A stretch of DNA of 64,000 nucleotides from Ahrensia sp. (GTDB taxonomy: Bacteria > Pseudomonadota > Alphaproteobacteria > Rhizobiales > Rhizobiaceae): positions 1-64,000 of the forward strand of contig NZXU01000006.1 of assembly GCA_002698425.1 (NCBI GenBank), written 5' to 3'. This document shows, piece by piece, positions 9,511 through 18,054 of this stretch. A program made the position numbers and the translations under genes. Within the stretch, counting starts at the first letter, position 1, and each line of letters opens with the position of its first letter. The notes under the pieces were generated by a model, which had not been told where the DNA came from, ran no database searches, and saw only the letters and a list, made by a program, of their open reading frames with translations.

Positions 9511-10446
9511 TCAGGCGTCCCGCCACGCACCGGTCGCGAGATACTGGTCGATGGCGACAGCGGCGGCGGCGGCATCGCCCATCGCGCCGGCCGCGCGGTG
9601 CGGCGATCCGCGGCGGACATTGCCGGCCGCGCATATGCCCTTCGTGGCAGCGCGCATCGACGCATCGACCTCGATGCGGCCGGTCTCGTCCAGCGCAACG
9701 AGGTCTGCGACGAGCGATGTGTTGGGAACAAGCCCGATAAAGACGAAAATCGCATCCGTCTCGATGTCCTCCTCCGAACCCGACGCGGCATCCTTCAGCT
9801 TGACATGGGTAACGCTGTCGTCGCCCAGGATCTCGGCTGGGACGGCATTATAGCGTATTTCGATCTTCGGGTTTTCCTCGATGGCCTCGCGATACTTCGC
9901 CTGGCCCGTCAATGCGTCGCCACGCGTGACCATGATCACCTTGTCCAGATGGTCGGCGAGGACGAGCGCCTCCTGCATGGCGGAATCGCCGCCGCCGGCG
10001 ACGACGGCCGTCTTGCCGCGCAACAGCGGCGCATCGCAGCTCGCGCATTCGCTGACGCCCTTGCCTTCAAGGCGCTCCTCGCCCGGAATGCCGAGTTTCG
10101 CCATGGCCGTGCCGGTGGCGATGATCAGGCTGCGCGCGAGGACATCGCCCTCGTCGCTGGTCACACGCCACTTGTCCCCGTCGGCGACAATGGCGGTGGC
10201 CGGCGAATCCATGAATGTCGCACCCACCTCCTCAGCCTGTTCCTGCGTGATCGGGCAGAGATCGTAGCCCGGGACACCCTCCGCATGGCCCGGCACGCCG
10301 TCGATCTTCTCGATCTTGATCAGCTCGCCGCCGGGCACGCCGTCGGTCATCACCACGGTACTGTGGCCGAGCCGCGCCACGGTCAGGGCTGCGCTCAGCC
10401 CCGCCAATCCGGCCCCGATGATGGCGACGTCAAATTCCTGGCTCAT
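9511..10446 (-). CDS. Thioredoxin-reductase-like FAD/NAD(P)H flavoprotein
   Basis: This is a 311-residue protein with FAD motif IIGAGLAGLSAALT and an NAD(P)H motif VVAGGGDSAMQEA. The redox pair is CASC (residues in ECASCDAPL), at the place where TrxB has CATC. The C-terminal GNVRRGSPHRAAGAMGD corresponds to the family's FAD-contacting GD motif, with Asn for Asp. It sits between selD and selA with short gaps (18 and 24 nt), which implies a job in selenium reduction or in recycling the neighbouring selenoprotein. Whether it is a true thioredoxin reductase cannot be decided here, and no thioredoxin gene is next to it. Confidence 0.85.
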   Translation of the reverse strand: MSQEFDVAIIGAGLAGLSAALTVARLGHSTVVMTDGVPGGELIKIEKIDGVPGHAEGVPGYDLCPITQEQAEEVGATFMDSPATAIVADGDKWRVTSDEGDVLARSLIIATGTAMAKLGIPGEERLEGKGVSECASCDAPLLRGKTAVVAGGGDSAMQEALVLADHLDKVIMVTRGDALTGQAKYREAIEENPKIEIRYNAVPAEILGDDSVTHVKLKDAASGSEEDIETDAIFVFIGLVPNTSLVADLVALDETGRIEVDASMRAATKGICAAGNVRRGSPHRAAGAMGDAAAAAVAIDQYLATGAWRDA

Positions 10447-10464
10447 GGTCTGGGTCTCGTTTTC

Positions 10465-11529
10465 CTAATCGATGACAATTGCGGGTGCGCCCTCTTCGGC
10501 GCGACCGATGATGGCGGCGGCCGGGTAGCCGGCGGCGACGATGTCGGCCAGAACGGCCTCGGCGCGATCCGGCGCGACCGCAACCAGCAGGCCGCCCGAA
10601 GTCTGCGGATCGGCAAGGAGAAAGCGCCGCCAGTCCGGGAACCCGTCCGGCAGGTTCACTTCCTCGCCGTAGCTCGCCCAGTTGCGATGCGACGCCCCGG
10701 TAATGTAGCCGCCCTCGGCGAATGCGGCCGCCCGGGAGAGAAGCGGCACCGCATCCGCCGAGAGCCGCAACCGAAGGCCCGAACCGCGCGCCATTTCCAG
10801 CCCGTGGCCGAGAATGCCGAAACCGGTTACGTCGGTGATCGCGCGGACGGCCTCGTCCCTGGCCAGATCCATGCCAATGCTGTTCAGCAGGGTCGTCGTC
10901 GCGATCAATTCGTCATAGGCGGCTTCATCCAGATCGCCCTTCTTGAAGGCCGAGGAATAGACGCCGACGCCAATCCCCTTCGTCAGGATCAGCGCGTCGC
11001 CGGGCTTCGCGCCGGAATTGCGGCGCAGATTGGCGGTCGGGCAAATGCCAATGACCGCGAGGCCGTAAATGGGTTCCGGCGCATCGATCGAGTGGCCGCC
11101 GGCCACGGGAATGCCGGCATCGGAACAGACCGACGCGCCGCCATTGAGGATGGCGCGCACCATTTCGGGGGCGATCTTGTCGACCGGCATGCCCAGCACG
11201 GCGAGCGCCATGATCGGCCGGCCGCCCATCGCATAGACATCGGAGATCGCGTTGGTGGCGGCGATGCGGCCAAAATCGCGCGGATCGTCGACGACAGGCA
11301 TGAAGAAGTCGGTCGTCGCGATGACGCAGGTCTCGCCATCGATCCGGTAGGCTGCGGCATCGTCGCCGGTCTCGGTGCCGACCAGCAGGTCCGGGAAGGC
11401 GCTCATCGCCGGCTGGTCGGCCAGAAGGTCGCGCAGGACCGCTGGCGACAGCTTGCATCCGCAACCGCCGCCATGGGCGAGACTGGTCAGGCGAAAGGAT
11501 TCGGGATCGACGCGCTGCATGTCGCCCAT
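10465..11529 (-). CDS. selD: Selenide, water dikinase (selenophosphate synthetase)
   Basis: SelD makes selenophosphate from selenide and ATP, the selenium donor for SelA. The N-terminal active-site motif HGGGCGCKL has cysteine where many SelD proteins carry Sec. Other signatures are [27 protein letters not shown] and [11 protein letters not shown], with DPQTSGGLL near the C-terminus. The likely start is ATG 11529 (GGGGG 8 nt upstream); ATG 11535 is also in frame. It leads the selD-flavoprotein-selA-selB-selC run, about 200 nt after the selenoprotein gene. Confidence 0.96.
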   Translation of the reverse strand: MGDMQRVDPESFRLTSLAHGGGCGCKLSPAVLRDLLADQPAMSAFPDLLVGTETGDDAAAYRIDGETCVIATTDFFMPVVDDPRDFGRIAATNAISDVYAMGGRPIMALAVLGMPVDKIAPEMVRAILNGGASVCSDAGIPVAGGHSIDAPEPIYGLAVIGICPTANLRRNSGAKPGDALILTKGIGVGVYSSAFKKGDLDEAAYDELIATTTLLNSIGMDLARDEAVRAITDVTGFGILGHGLEMARGSGLRLRLSADAVPLLSRAAAFAEGGYITGASHRNWASYGEEVNLPDGFPDWRRFLLADPQTSGGLLVAVAPDRAEAVLADIVAAGYPAAAIIGRAEEGAPAIVID

Positions 11530-11679
11530 GGTCATTGCCCCCGGGCGATTTCAGTCGAATCGCGAAAAATGGTGTCGGCGCTGACCATGCCTGTTTCCTC
11601 CCGGGCCTGCGTTACAGGTCCAGAAAGCACATGAAACGGCAGGGCACTATTCGGGCCGACAGAAAAAATGGCTTCGCGA

Positions 11680-11709
11680 AACGCGAAAGCCGGGCGACAG
11701 ACGCCCGGC
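11680..11709 (-). terminator. Hairpin after the selenoprotein gene, possible attenuating terminator
   Basis: A perfect 8-bp stem GCCGGGCG/CGCCCGGC with a 5-nt loop lies 29 bases past the selenoprotein stop. On the minus strand only TTTCGCG follows, so the T-tract is weak. It may partly terminate, giving more selenoprotein mRNA than selD-selB mRNA. Confidence 0.5.
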
Positions 11710-11737
11710 GATCATGCTTCATTTCGCGAAAAATAGC

Positions 11738-13399
11738 TTACCGCCAATCGTCCACCAGAACGATCGGTTCCTTGCCCTTGGTCATCGTGCCGACGCCGAG
11801 CCCGCGGAACCGTCCACTGATCATCTTGAAGGCGCCCTGGGTTTCTCCGCCCATGACGACGATGTTGATGTCGCCCGGCGAGAATATCGAGATCATCTCG
11901 TCCGGCGCGGCCTTCCACCGGCTGGCGAAGGGCTCGATGCCGGCGACCGCTTTCGGCTTGAGCAGCGTCGTCACCCACTGGTCGTCCCAGTAGAGCTTGG
12001 CGGGCATCTTCGCGCTCTCGGCGCACCACTCGATCAGGCTTTGCTTGGAAAAGCCCATATCGTCGAAGGCGCGGGCGACAATCGGATCCATCACGATCAG
12101 CGGCGGGCTGTAATGGTCGGTGGCCGTCAGGCAGCGGATAAACTTCTCTTTCCAGGATTCGCGCGGGCCGAAGCCTGACTGGGTGTACCAGCCGCCAAAG
12201 AAGACGCTAACGGTCGAGTCGGTCGGCTTGTAGCCGTTGTCGACATGGAACGGCGCCCAGGGGCTCGCTTCCTCGTTTTCGGCGAAACAGGCGGTGTAGT
12301 TCCAGATCGAGCCGACCGAGCCCATATAGGTGTCGCCGGGAACGGAACCGCCCTGCACGTTCTGCGAGGTCAGGCAGTAGGCGCGGCCGATGGTGGCGTT
12401 GGCGTGGTTATACGGCCCCATCACGCCGATACCGCTGTTCATGCCGATCTCGTCGCGGATCGGTCCATTGACGATTGACAGCGCGGCCCAACTGGTCGTG
12501 CTCGACGAGCGGGCGGACACGCCGCTTGCCGCCAGCGCCAGGATGACCGGCAAATATTCCGGCCGCGCGCCGGCCATGACCGCATTGACGGCAACCTTTT
12601 CGACGTCGAAGGCCCAGGCTTCGCGGAAGGCGGTCGGGCGCATCTGCCCGACCATCTTGTCGGCGGCCTGCGATGTGCCCTTCAGCATCGCCTCGACGCG
12701 TTGTTCCGTCGGCAGATAGATCGGCAGCTTGTCGGTCCAGTGGTTCTCGAGGAAGAGCTGGTGCAGGTTCTCCTCGGTGTCGGGCTCGAGGAAGCGCGGG
12801 CGCTCGCGCTCGAAGGTCGCTCCCTTTAGATCCTCATCGGTCAAGGGCTGTGTCAGCCCTTCGATCACCCCCTGCATGAAGGGGCGCTTCTCGATCGGGT
12901 CCGTCCCCTCGATATAGGCGCGCAGTTCAGATGCGGTGCGTCCGACGACGGGCTGCGGCACGTAGCAATTGCGCAGCGTCGGCATGCCGCCGGTCCGCGC
13001 CGTCGCCTTGGCGAGGCGGGCGAAGGCATGGGTGGAGACCGGGATCGTCGGGATCCCCTCTTCTTCCAGTGCTAATGCGAAGCCCACGACCGTGGGACAG
13101 CAGGTGCTTCAGAGGCCGACGCCCATGATGGCGGCGTCTCCGTCCGCCACCACCCGGGCCCGCATCTCGGGGTCGTCCTGCCAGCTTTCCCGGGGCTTTA
13201 TGATCCGGGTTTCCACCGACGGCATGTTCTCGGCGAACCACTTGCGCAGCTCTTCCATGAACACGTCGGCATTATCGAACAATGCGTCGATGAGATAGAC
13301 GACCTTGCCGTCCAGCGACATCGGCCGGTTGGCGAGACGTTTGCCGACCACTTTCGGCGGGAAACCCCGCGGATCGAGCACCCTGATCTTGTCTGCCAT
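11738..13399 (-). CDS. UGSC-like selenoprotein with in-frame UGA (Sec97) and a long C-terminal domain
   Basis: Two ORFs in the same frame are joined by a single TGA at 13109-13111. Read as Sec, the product is 553 aa with motif GVGL-U-STCC. Residues 1 to about 165 (VLDPRGFPP, SLDGKVVYLIDALFDNADVF, then the U motif and ALEEEGIPTIPVSTHAFARL) resemble the UGSC-like selenoprotein domain, which is related to the Sec domain of glycine-reductase protein B. About 390 residues follow without a family I recognise; they end in a conserved-looking VVMGGETQGAFKMISGRFRG segment. ATG 13399 is chosen because GGGGGATGGAG precedes it; in-frame upstream ATGs exist. SelABCD are adjacent and a SECIS-like hairpin follows the UGA. 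The catalytic role is unknown, probably redox. Confidence 0.88.
13076..13102 (-). promoter_or_regulatory. Candidate bacterial SECIS element
   Basis: Seventeen nucleotides after the UGA there is a hairpin with stem CCCAC/GTGGG and loop GGTC. A lower TGC/GCA helix with an internal loop supports it. A small apical loop with G in its first two positions, 16-37 nt after UGA, is the accepted bacterial SECIS pattern. It lies inside the coding sequence, as expected for SelB-dependent decoding. Confidence 0.75.
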
Positions 13400-13575
13400 C
13401 TCCATCCCCCGCTTTGCGATACGGTGAAAGCCTGCCATCGTCTTGCGAACGGCCAACTTCTTTCATGCTCGAAACTGGCCCAAAGCGCCGCGCCTGTCAA
13501 CTCGGCAAGAACCGCATCAAACCCTTGATTTCACGTCCTTTTCGCATTTCGCGAAAGCATTTGTTCCGGTTTGTC

Positions 13576-13606
13576 CGGCGGGCTCGGGAATGCCCCCAGC
13601 CCGCCG
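13576..13606 (-). terminator. Strong hairpin between dioxygenase and selenoprotein genes
   Basis: A 9-bp stem CGGCGGGCT/AGCCCGCCG has further internal pairing (GGG/CCC) around a small loop. It starts 9 bases after the dioxygenase stop. No T-run follows on the minus strand, so it may stabilise or process mRNA ends rather than terminate. Confidence 0.4.
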
Positions 13607-13614
13607 ACAAGAAA

Positions 13615-14895
13615 TCAGACCTTGTCCATTTCCTTGACCTTGTCGCCGCCCGCGACCGAGTATTTCATCGGCACCTTGCGGGTGGCGAAGAACTCGTCGA
13701 GCGTCTCGCCGCGGAAAGCGGCATAGACTTCCGGGTTGGACACGCCGACCACGGCGGCCAGCTTCTCGAGCATGAAGAAGCTCACGCCGCGGCGGATCAT
13801 CTCGATCCATTTCCGGTTCTTCACGAGGTCGATTTCCTCCTCCGTCAGCCCGCGCTCGGCGGCCAATGCTTCGAAATCACTGACGAACCGCTCGCGATGC
13901 TCGGGAATGATGAGATCGTGCAGGAAGGAATTCAGCCGGAAATTTTCATGGCTGCGGGCATGGGTGAACGGATAGGTGCCCTGCACGGTTTCCGCGCCGG
14001 CAAGATGATAACCCATATGCTCGCGATAGGCCTCGATTTCGGCCTTGTCGGGCTCGCCGCCCAGATCCTCGAAAACCAGCGTCGCGATGTTGGTCACCGA
14101 GGGTGCGTAGGTCTGCTTGTGGACGAGCTTCACGTCGTCGGACAGCGCGCCGCGCATGATCAGCCACATGATGACCTCAGCGCCTTCCATCCCACCATTG
14201 ACGACATAGTCGGCCAGGCGCATGTCGACCAGCTTCTGCGGTTCCTTCTCCAAAAGGTCCAGGAACTCGTTGTCCCAGTCCTCGTTGATGAAGCCCGCGC
14301 GTTCGCCATGGACCTGGTGGCTGAGACCGCCGGTCGCCATGATCGCGACGTTCAGATCCTCCGGATAGCTCTCGATCGCCTTGCGCAGCGACTTGCCGAG
14401 TTTCCACATCCGCTTCGGCGTAGGGATCGGCAATTGCAGCAGTCCGCATTGCAGCGGCACCACCTTCCCGGGCCAGGGACCGTTCTCGTCGCCCAGCATC
14501 GACAGCGGCGACAGCATGCCGTGGTCGACCGGCTTGCCCTGGAAAAAGGACATGTCGAACTCGTCGGCGGTCAGCGCCATCGCGATGTGCTGCGACAGGC
14601 CCAGATGGCCTTTCGCCGGTGGCACGTCGCGCGGACCGCCCCCCTCATCGGCCGGATAATAAGTGTCGTCGATCCCCATCGAGAAGAAGGGGTAATGATC
14701 GAAAAAGAAGGATGTGACGTGGTCGTTATAGACCAGGAACAGGACGTCGATCTTCTTCTTCTGAACCCAGTCGCGCACCACGTCGAAGCCGTCGAAGATC
14801 GGCTTCCATGCCGGATCGTTTTCCTTGTGGGTATCCTTGGCGTAACCGATTGTCGGTGAGTGCGAGGCGCCGATGCCTCCGATGATCCGTGCCAT
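13615..14895 (-). CDS. LigAB-type extradiol ring-cleavage dioxygenase (gallate/protocatechuate 4,5-dioxygenase family)
   Basis: In this 426-residue protein a LigB catalytic domain (about 1-290) is fused to a LigA-like helical domain (about 310-400), the arrangement of gallate dioxygenases (DesB/GalA type). By alignment with LigB from memory, the iron ligands are His12 (GASHSPTIG), His59 (YNDHVTSF) and Glu240 (MEGAEVIMWLIMRG), with catalytic His193 (GGLSHQVHG). Such enzymes open the ring of gallate, protocatechuate or related catechols with Fe(II) and O2. AGGAG lies 8 nt before the ATG. It is transcribed from a region shared with a divergent LysR gene and leads the selenoprotein/sel cluster. 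The substrate is inferred only at family level. Confidence 0.9.
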   Translation of the reverse strand: MARIIGGIGASHSPTIGYAKDTHKENDPAWKPIFDGFDVVRDWVQKKKIDVLFLVYNDHVTSFFFDHYPFFSMGIDDTYYPADEGGGPRDVPPAKGHLGLSQHIAMALTADEFDMSFFQGKPVDHGMLSPLSMLGDENGPWPGKVVPLQCGLLQLPIPTPKRMWKLGKSLRKAIESYPEDLNVAIMATGGLSHQVHGERAGFINEDWDNEFLDLLEKEPQKLVDMRLADYVVNGGMEGAEVIMWLIMRGALSDDVKLVHKQTYAPSVTNIATLVFEDLGGEPDKAEIEAYREHMGYHLAGAETVQGTYPFTHARSHENFRLNSFLHDLIIPEHRERFVSDFEALAAERGLTEEEIDLVKNRKWIEMIRRGVSFFMLEKLAAVVGVSNPEVYAAFRGETLDEFFATRKVPMKYSVAGGDKVKEMDKV

Positions 14896-14968
14896 GTGCC
14901 TGTCTCCTCTGCCTTGGCTCTGGCGGCGCGCCCTGGCGCATCCCGCGTGCGTGATATCTACGCGCTCC

Positions 14969-15027
14969 GATCAATTGGACAATTCATCGTTTTTAGACTT
15001 ATCGTTCATTTTTATGAACGATAAGGA
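14969..15027. promoter_or_regulatory. Divergent operator region with two palindromes between dioxygenase and lysR
   Basis: A near-perfect inverted repeat, arms GATCAATTG and CAATTCATC (one mismatch), covers 14969-14988. A perfect 12-bp inverted repeat covers 14998-15025, with arm CTTATCGTTCAT, spacer TTTT and the reverse complement. The second overlaps the AAGGAG ribosome site of lysR (15022-15027). In DNA it looks like an autoregulatory operator. In RNA it would fold over the ribosome site. Confidence 0.65.
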
Positions 15028-15034
15028 GATTGCG

Positions 15035-15931
15035 ATGCGGTGGACTATCGATGACGTGCCGGTTTTCGTGGCCGTGGTCGACCAGAATGGCGTGACCGCC
15101 GCCGCCCGCGCGCTCGGCATGCCGAAATCGACCGTTTCCAAGGCGCTGAGCCGGCTGGAGGAAGCGCTGGGCCTGCGCCTGATCGAGCGCAATTCGCGCA
15201 ATTTGCGCGTCACCGGCGAGGGTGAGACCTTTTATCGCCAGGCTGTTCTGATTATGGAACAGGTCCGCGAGGCGGACGCGGCGATGGCCGGGCTGAACGC
15301 GGTGCCGTCCGGCCGGCTCGTCGCAGCACTGCCGCCAGCGCTCTGCCAGGAACTGGTGGCGCCCAATCTCGCCTCGTTCCGTGCCCGCTATCCGGCAGTC
15401 GAACTCGACCTGATCGTCACCAGTCACGGTGTCGACCTGTTGCGCGACCAGGTCGACATCGCCGTCGTCGTCGGACCGCAACAGGATTCCGACCTGATCT
15501 CGCGGACGCTTTATGCTGGTCCGCTGATCTGGGTCGCCAGCCCGCGGTATCTTGCCGGCAATCCGCTCGGCAGGGACACGGAAACCCTTCTGCCCCATAT
15601 CCAGATCTGCGAGAAACGTTACGGCCTCGCCCGCTTGCCGGTTCATGTCGACGGCGAGCCGGCACATATGGACCTCAGCCGCGGGGTTAGCCATGCAAAC
15701 GATCCGATCTCGGTGCGCGCCGCGGTTCTCGGCGGTTCGGGAATATCGCTGTTGCCGGAACTCTATTGCCGCGGGCAGTTGCGTCGCCGCGAACTGACCG
15801 AAGTGGCGAAACACATCAGTTTCGATCTCTCCGCCTCGGTGCTGTCCGTCGTCTATCCGAGCCGGCGGCTGATGTCGCCAAAGACACGCGCCTTCCTCGA
15901 CTTCCTCGACGAGGTTGTGGCGAACCGGTAG
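15035..15931 (+). CDS. LysR-family transcriptional regulator, divergent to the dioxygenase/selenoprotein operon
   Basis: This is a 298-residue protein with the usual N-terminal HTH (GVTAAARALGMPKSTVSKALSRLEEALG, two helices) and a type-2 periplasmic-binding effector domain. ATG 15035 is chosen because AAGGAG is 7 nt upstream; the longer frame (from 14873) would run across the promoter region. The divergent arrangement makes it the likely regulator of the dioxygenase-selenoprotein-sel cluster, perhaps in response to an aromatic ligand. That is inference from position. Confidence 0.9.
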   Translation: MRWTIDDVPVFVAVVDQNGVTAAARALGMPKSTVSKALSRLEEALGLRLIERNSRNLRVTGEGETFYRQAVLIMEQVREADAAMAGLNAVPSGRLVAALPPALCQELVAPNLASFRARYPAVELDLIVTSHGVDLLRDQVDIAVVVGPQQDSDLISRTLYAGPLIWVASPRYLAGNPLGRDTETLLPHIQICEKRYGLARLPVHVDGEPAHMDLSRGVSHANDPISVRAAVLGGSGISLLPELYCRGQLRRRELTEVAKHISFDLSASVLSVVYPSRRLMSPKTRAFLDFLDEVVANR

Positions 15932-15948
15932 TGGCTGTCGGGTCGATC

Positions 15949-18054
15949 CTATTGGATCAGCACGTCGACGGTGGTCGCCTTGCCGGCGGCATCGATGACG
16001 GTGAGCTTCGAAAAGCCCTTGCCGTCCGGCATCCATGTGGCCGTGCGGCGGCGGAAGACGCCGTCGAGCGGCTGGCCGTTGGCGATCCACCGGAACGGCG
16101 CCTTGCCGCCCTGCAGTTTCAGGACCAGCGGCGAGAAATCCGCGCCCGATGACTCCGCCAGCTCAATGCGCGCGCCCTGCGGCGGATAGACGATCTCGGG
16201 GCCGGTCATCGTCCCGGCGACGGGAACCAATTCCGCGCTTTTCGGGACGAAACGCTTCAGGCCTTCCGGGAGGTCCGCGCGGGCGATTGCCCTGGTGCCG
16301 GGTGGCGGGCCGGCGAACGGCACTGGCTCGAGACCCGAACGGGCAAAGGCCTCGAACAGGATCGGCGCCGCCGTCCCGCCGCCGGTCGAGCCGGGCACCG
16401 CGCCATTGTCGGCACGCCCGACCCAGACTCCCAGCACGTAACGCCCGTCGTAACCGACCGACCACGCGTCGCGATAACCGTAGGATGTGCCGGTCTTGTA
16501 GGCGATGGCGCGCGGAGCGGAGGCAGCCGGCACGGGAACGCCGGTCAGGATGTCGCCGACCTGCCAGGCGGCTTTTGCCGACAGGACGGTGTTCAACCGG
16601 TAGGGCGCGCGGACGCCATGGACGCCGTCCACCAGCGTCACCGCGTTGCCGCCATTGGCGAGCGCGGCATAGGCCTGTACCAGATCGGCCAGTGAGAGAC
16701 CGACGCCGCCGAGACCGATCGCCAAGCCGGGCTGTTCCTCCTTCGGCAGGACCGGCTCCACGCCGCTGCGCCTCAGCCGCTGCATCAGCGCCGCCGGTCC
16801 GACCGATTCCAGCAATTGCACCGCCGGCACGTTGAGCGACAATTGCAGCGCCTCGCGCACCGTCACGTCGCCCTGATAAAGCGTGTCGAAATTCTCCGGC
16901 CTGTAGCCGGAGAAATTGGTCGGCCGGTCGCGCATCATCGTCTCGGGTACGATGATGCCCTGCTCAAGCGCCAGCCCGTAGATGAAGGGTTTCAATGTGG
17001 AACCGGGCGAGCGCGGCGCGCGCGTCATGTCGACCCAGCCGGAGCGCGACGTGTCGAAATAATCCGCCGAGCCGACCTCCGCCAGCACCTCGCCGGTGCG
17101 CGCATCGGCCAGCATCATGGCGAGCGACAGTTTCGGTCCGAGTCGCCGCACCGCATTGCGCGCGACGGTTTCCAGCGAGGCCTGGATATCCCGGTCGATG
17201 GTGAGTTCGATCCGGTCGGCGTCGGGCTTCGCACGCATCGCCGCTTCCGCGAGATGCGGCGCCAGCGCCGGCAGGCCACGCCTCTTGCCCGACAGGTGCG
17301 CAGCCGAGGCGCGCGCCACTTCGAAAGGCTCGATCACACCGGCATCGGCCATCCGTTGCAAGACGCGGTCGCGCGCCTCTTTCGCGTTATCCGGATGCCG
17401 ATCAGGGCGACGCGTTTCGGGCGATTGCGGCAGGGACACGAGGAGCGCCGCTTCGGACAGGCGCAGCTTCTTGGGCTCCTTGCCGAACCATGCGAGCGAT
17501 GCGGCGCGAACACCTTCGATATTGCCGCCATAGGGCGCGAGCGTCAGGTAGCGTTCAAGGATCTGGTCCTTGGAGAGCCTGCGCTCAATCTGCAGGGCGC
17601 GGAACATCTGCCGGAGCTTGACGGAGATCGACTGGCCACCGCCGACTTCCATCAGCCGGGCCAGCTGCATCGTCAGGGTCGAACCGCCCGAAACGATGCG
17701 GCCGTTCACCGCGAACTGCACGCTGGCGCGCAGCATGGCGACCGGATCGACGCCATGGTGGTCGCTGAAGCGCTTGTCCTCGTAAGCGATCAGCATGTTG
17801 AGGAATTGCGGGTCGACCTCGCCGAGGCTGACCGGCAGGCGCCAGCGCCCCTCCTCCGTGGCGAAGGCGCGCAATAGCTCGCCGTCGCGGCCGACGACCT
17901 GGGCGGAAACGGGAACCTTTCCGATCGGCGGCAACGGATAGATCCGATCAAGCGCGAGGAAGGTCCCCGCGCCCAAAAGGGGCACGGCGACTACGGCAAG
18001 CGCCGCAGCCGCGATGATCCGCCTTGCCCTCTTTCCCGGCCGCCGCATGATCAC
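15949..18054 (-). CDS. pbpC: Penicillin-binding protein 1C (bifunctional peptidoglycan synthase)
   Basis: There is an N-terminal membrane anchor (residues ~12-35). A GT51 transglycosylase domain follows (EDKRFSDHHGVD, GGSTLTMQLARL). The transpeptidase domain has SPGSTLKPFIYG (active serine of the STLK box) and KTGTSYGYRDAWSVGY. A C-terminal BiPBP_C-like domain (~90 residues) is typical of PBP1C. The 701-residue length is normal. The ATG overlaps the stop of the alpha-2-macroglobulin gene by 4 nt, the classic pbpC-yfhM pairing. A small inverted repeat (GATCC/GGATC at 15945-15958) sits at the convergent ends with lysR. Confidence 0.95.
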   Translation of the reverse strand: MIMRRPGKRARRIIAAAALAVVAVPLLGAGTFLALDRIYPLPPIGKVPVSAQVVGRDGELLRAFATEEGRWRLPVSLGEVDPQFLNMLIAYEDKRFSDHHGVDPVAMLRASVQFAVNGRIVSGGSTLTMQLARLMEVGGGQSISVKLRQMFRALQIERRLSKDQILERYLTLAPYGGNIEGVRAASLAWFGKEPKKLRLSEAALLVSLPQSPETRRPDRHPDNAKEARDRVLQRMADAGVIEPFEVARASAAHLSGKRRGLPALAPHLAEAAMRAKPDADRIELTIDRDIQASLETVARNAVRRLGPKLSLAMMLADARTGEVLAEVGSADYFDTSRSGWVDMTRAPRSPGSTLKPFIYGLALEQGIIVPETMMRDRPTNFSGYRPENFDTLYQGDVTVREALQLSLNVPAVQLLESVGPAALMQRLRRSGVEPVLPKEEQPGLAIGLGGVGLSLADLVQAYAALANGGNAVTLVDGVHGVRAPYRLNTVLSAKAAWQVGDILTGVPVPAASAPRAIAYKTGTSYGYRDAWSVGYDGRYVLGVWVGRADNGAVPGSTGGGTAAPILFEAFARSGLEPVPFAGPPPGTRAIARADLPEGLKRFVPKSAELVPVAGTMTGPEIVYPPQGARIELAESSGADFSPLVLKLQGGKAPFRWIANGQPLDGVFRRRTATWMPDGKGFSKLTVIDAAGKATTVDVLIQ

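Noticed and set aside
8347..11634. A 1095-codon plus-strand open frame across the selenium genes
   Set aside because: It is antisense to selA, the flavoprotein gene and selD, whose motifs are intact. High GC gives long shadow frames.
13109..13111. TGA as a true stop, with two separate genes or a sequencing error
   Set aside because: The frame continues without shift, the downstream part has no own start with a ribosome site, the context U-x-x-C fits known Sec sites, and the sel genes are adjacent.
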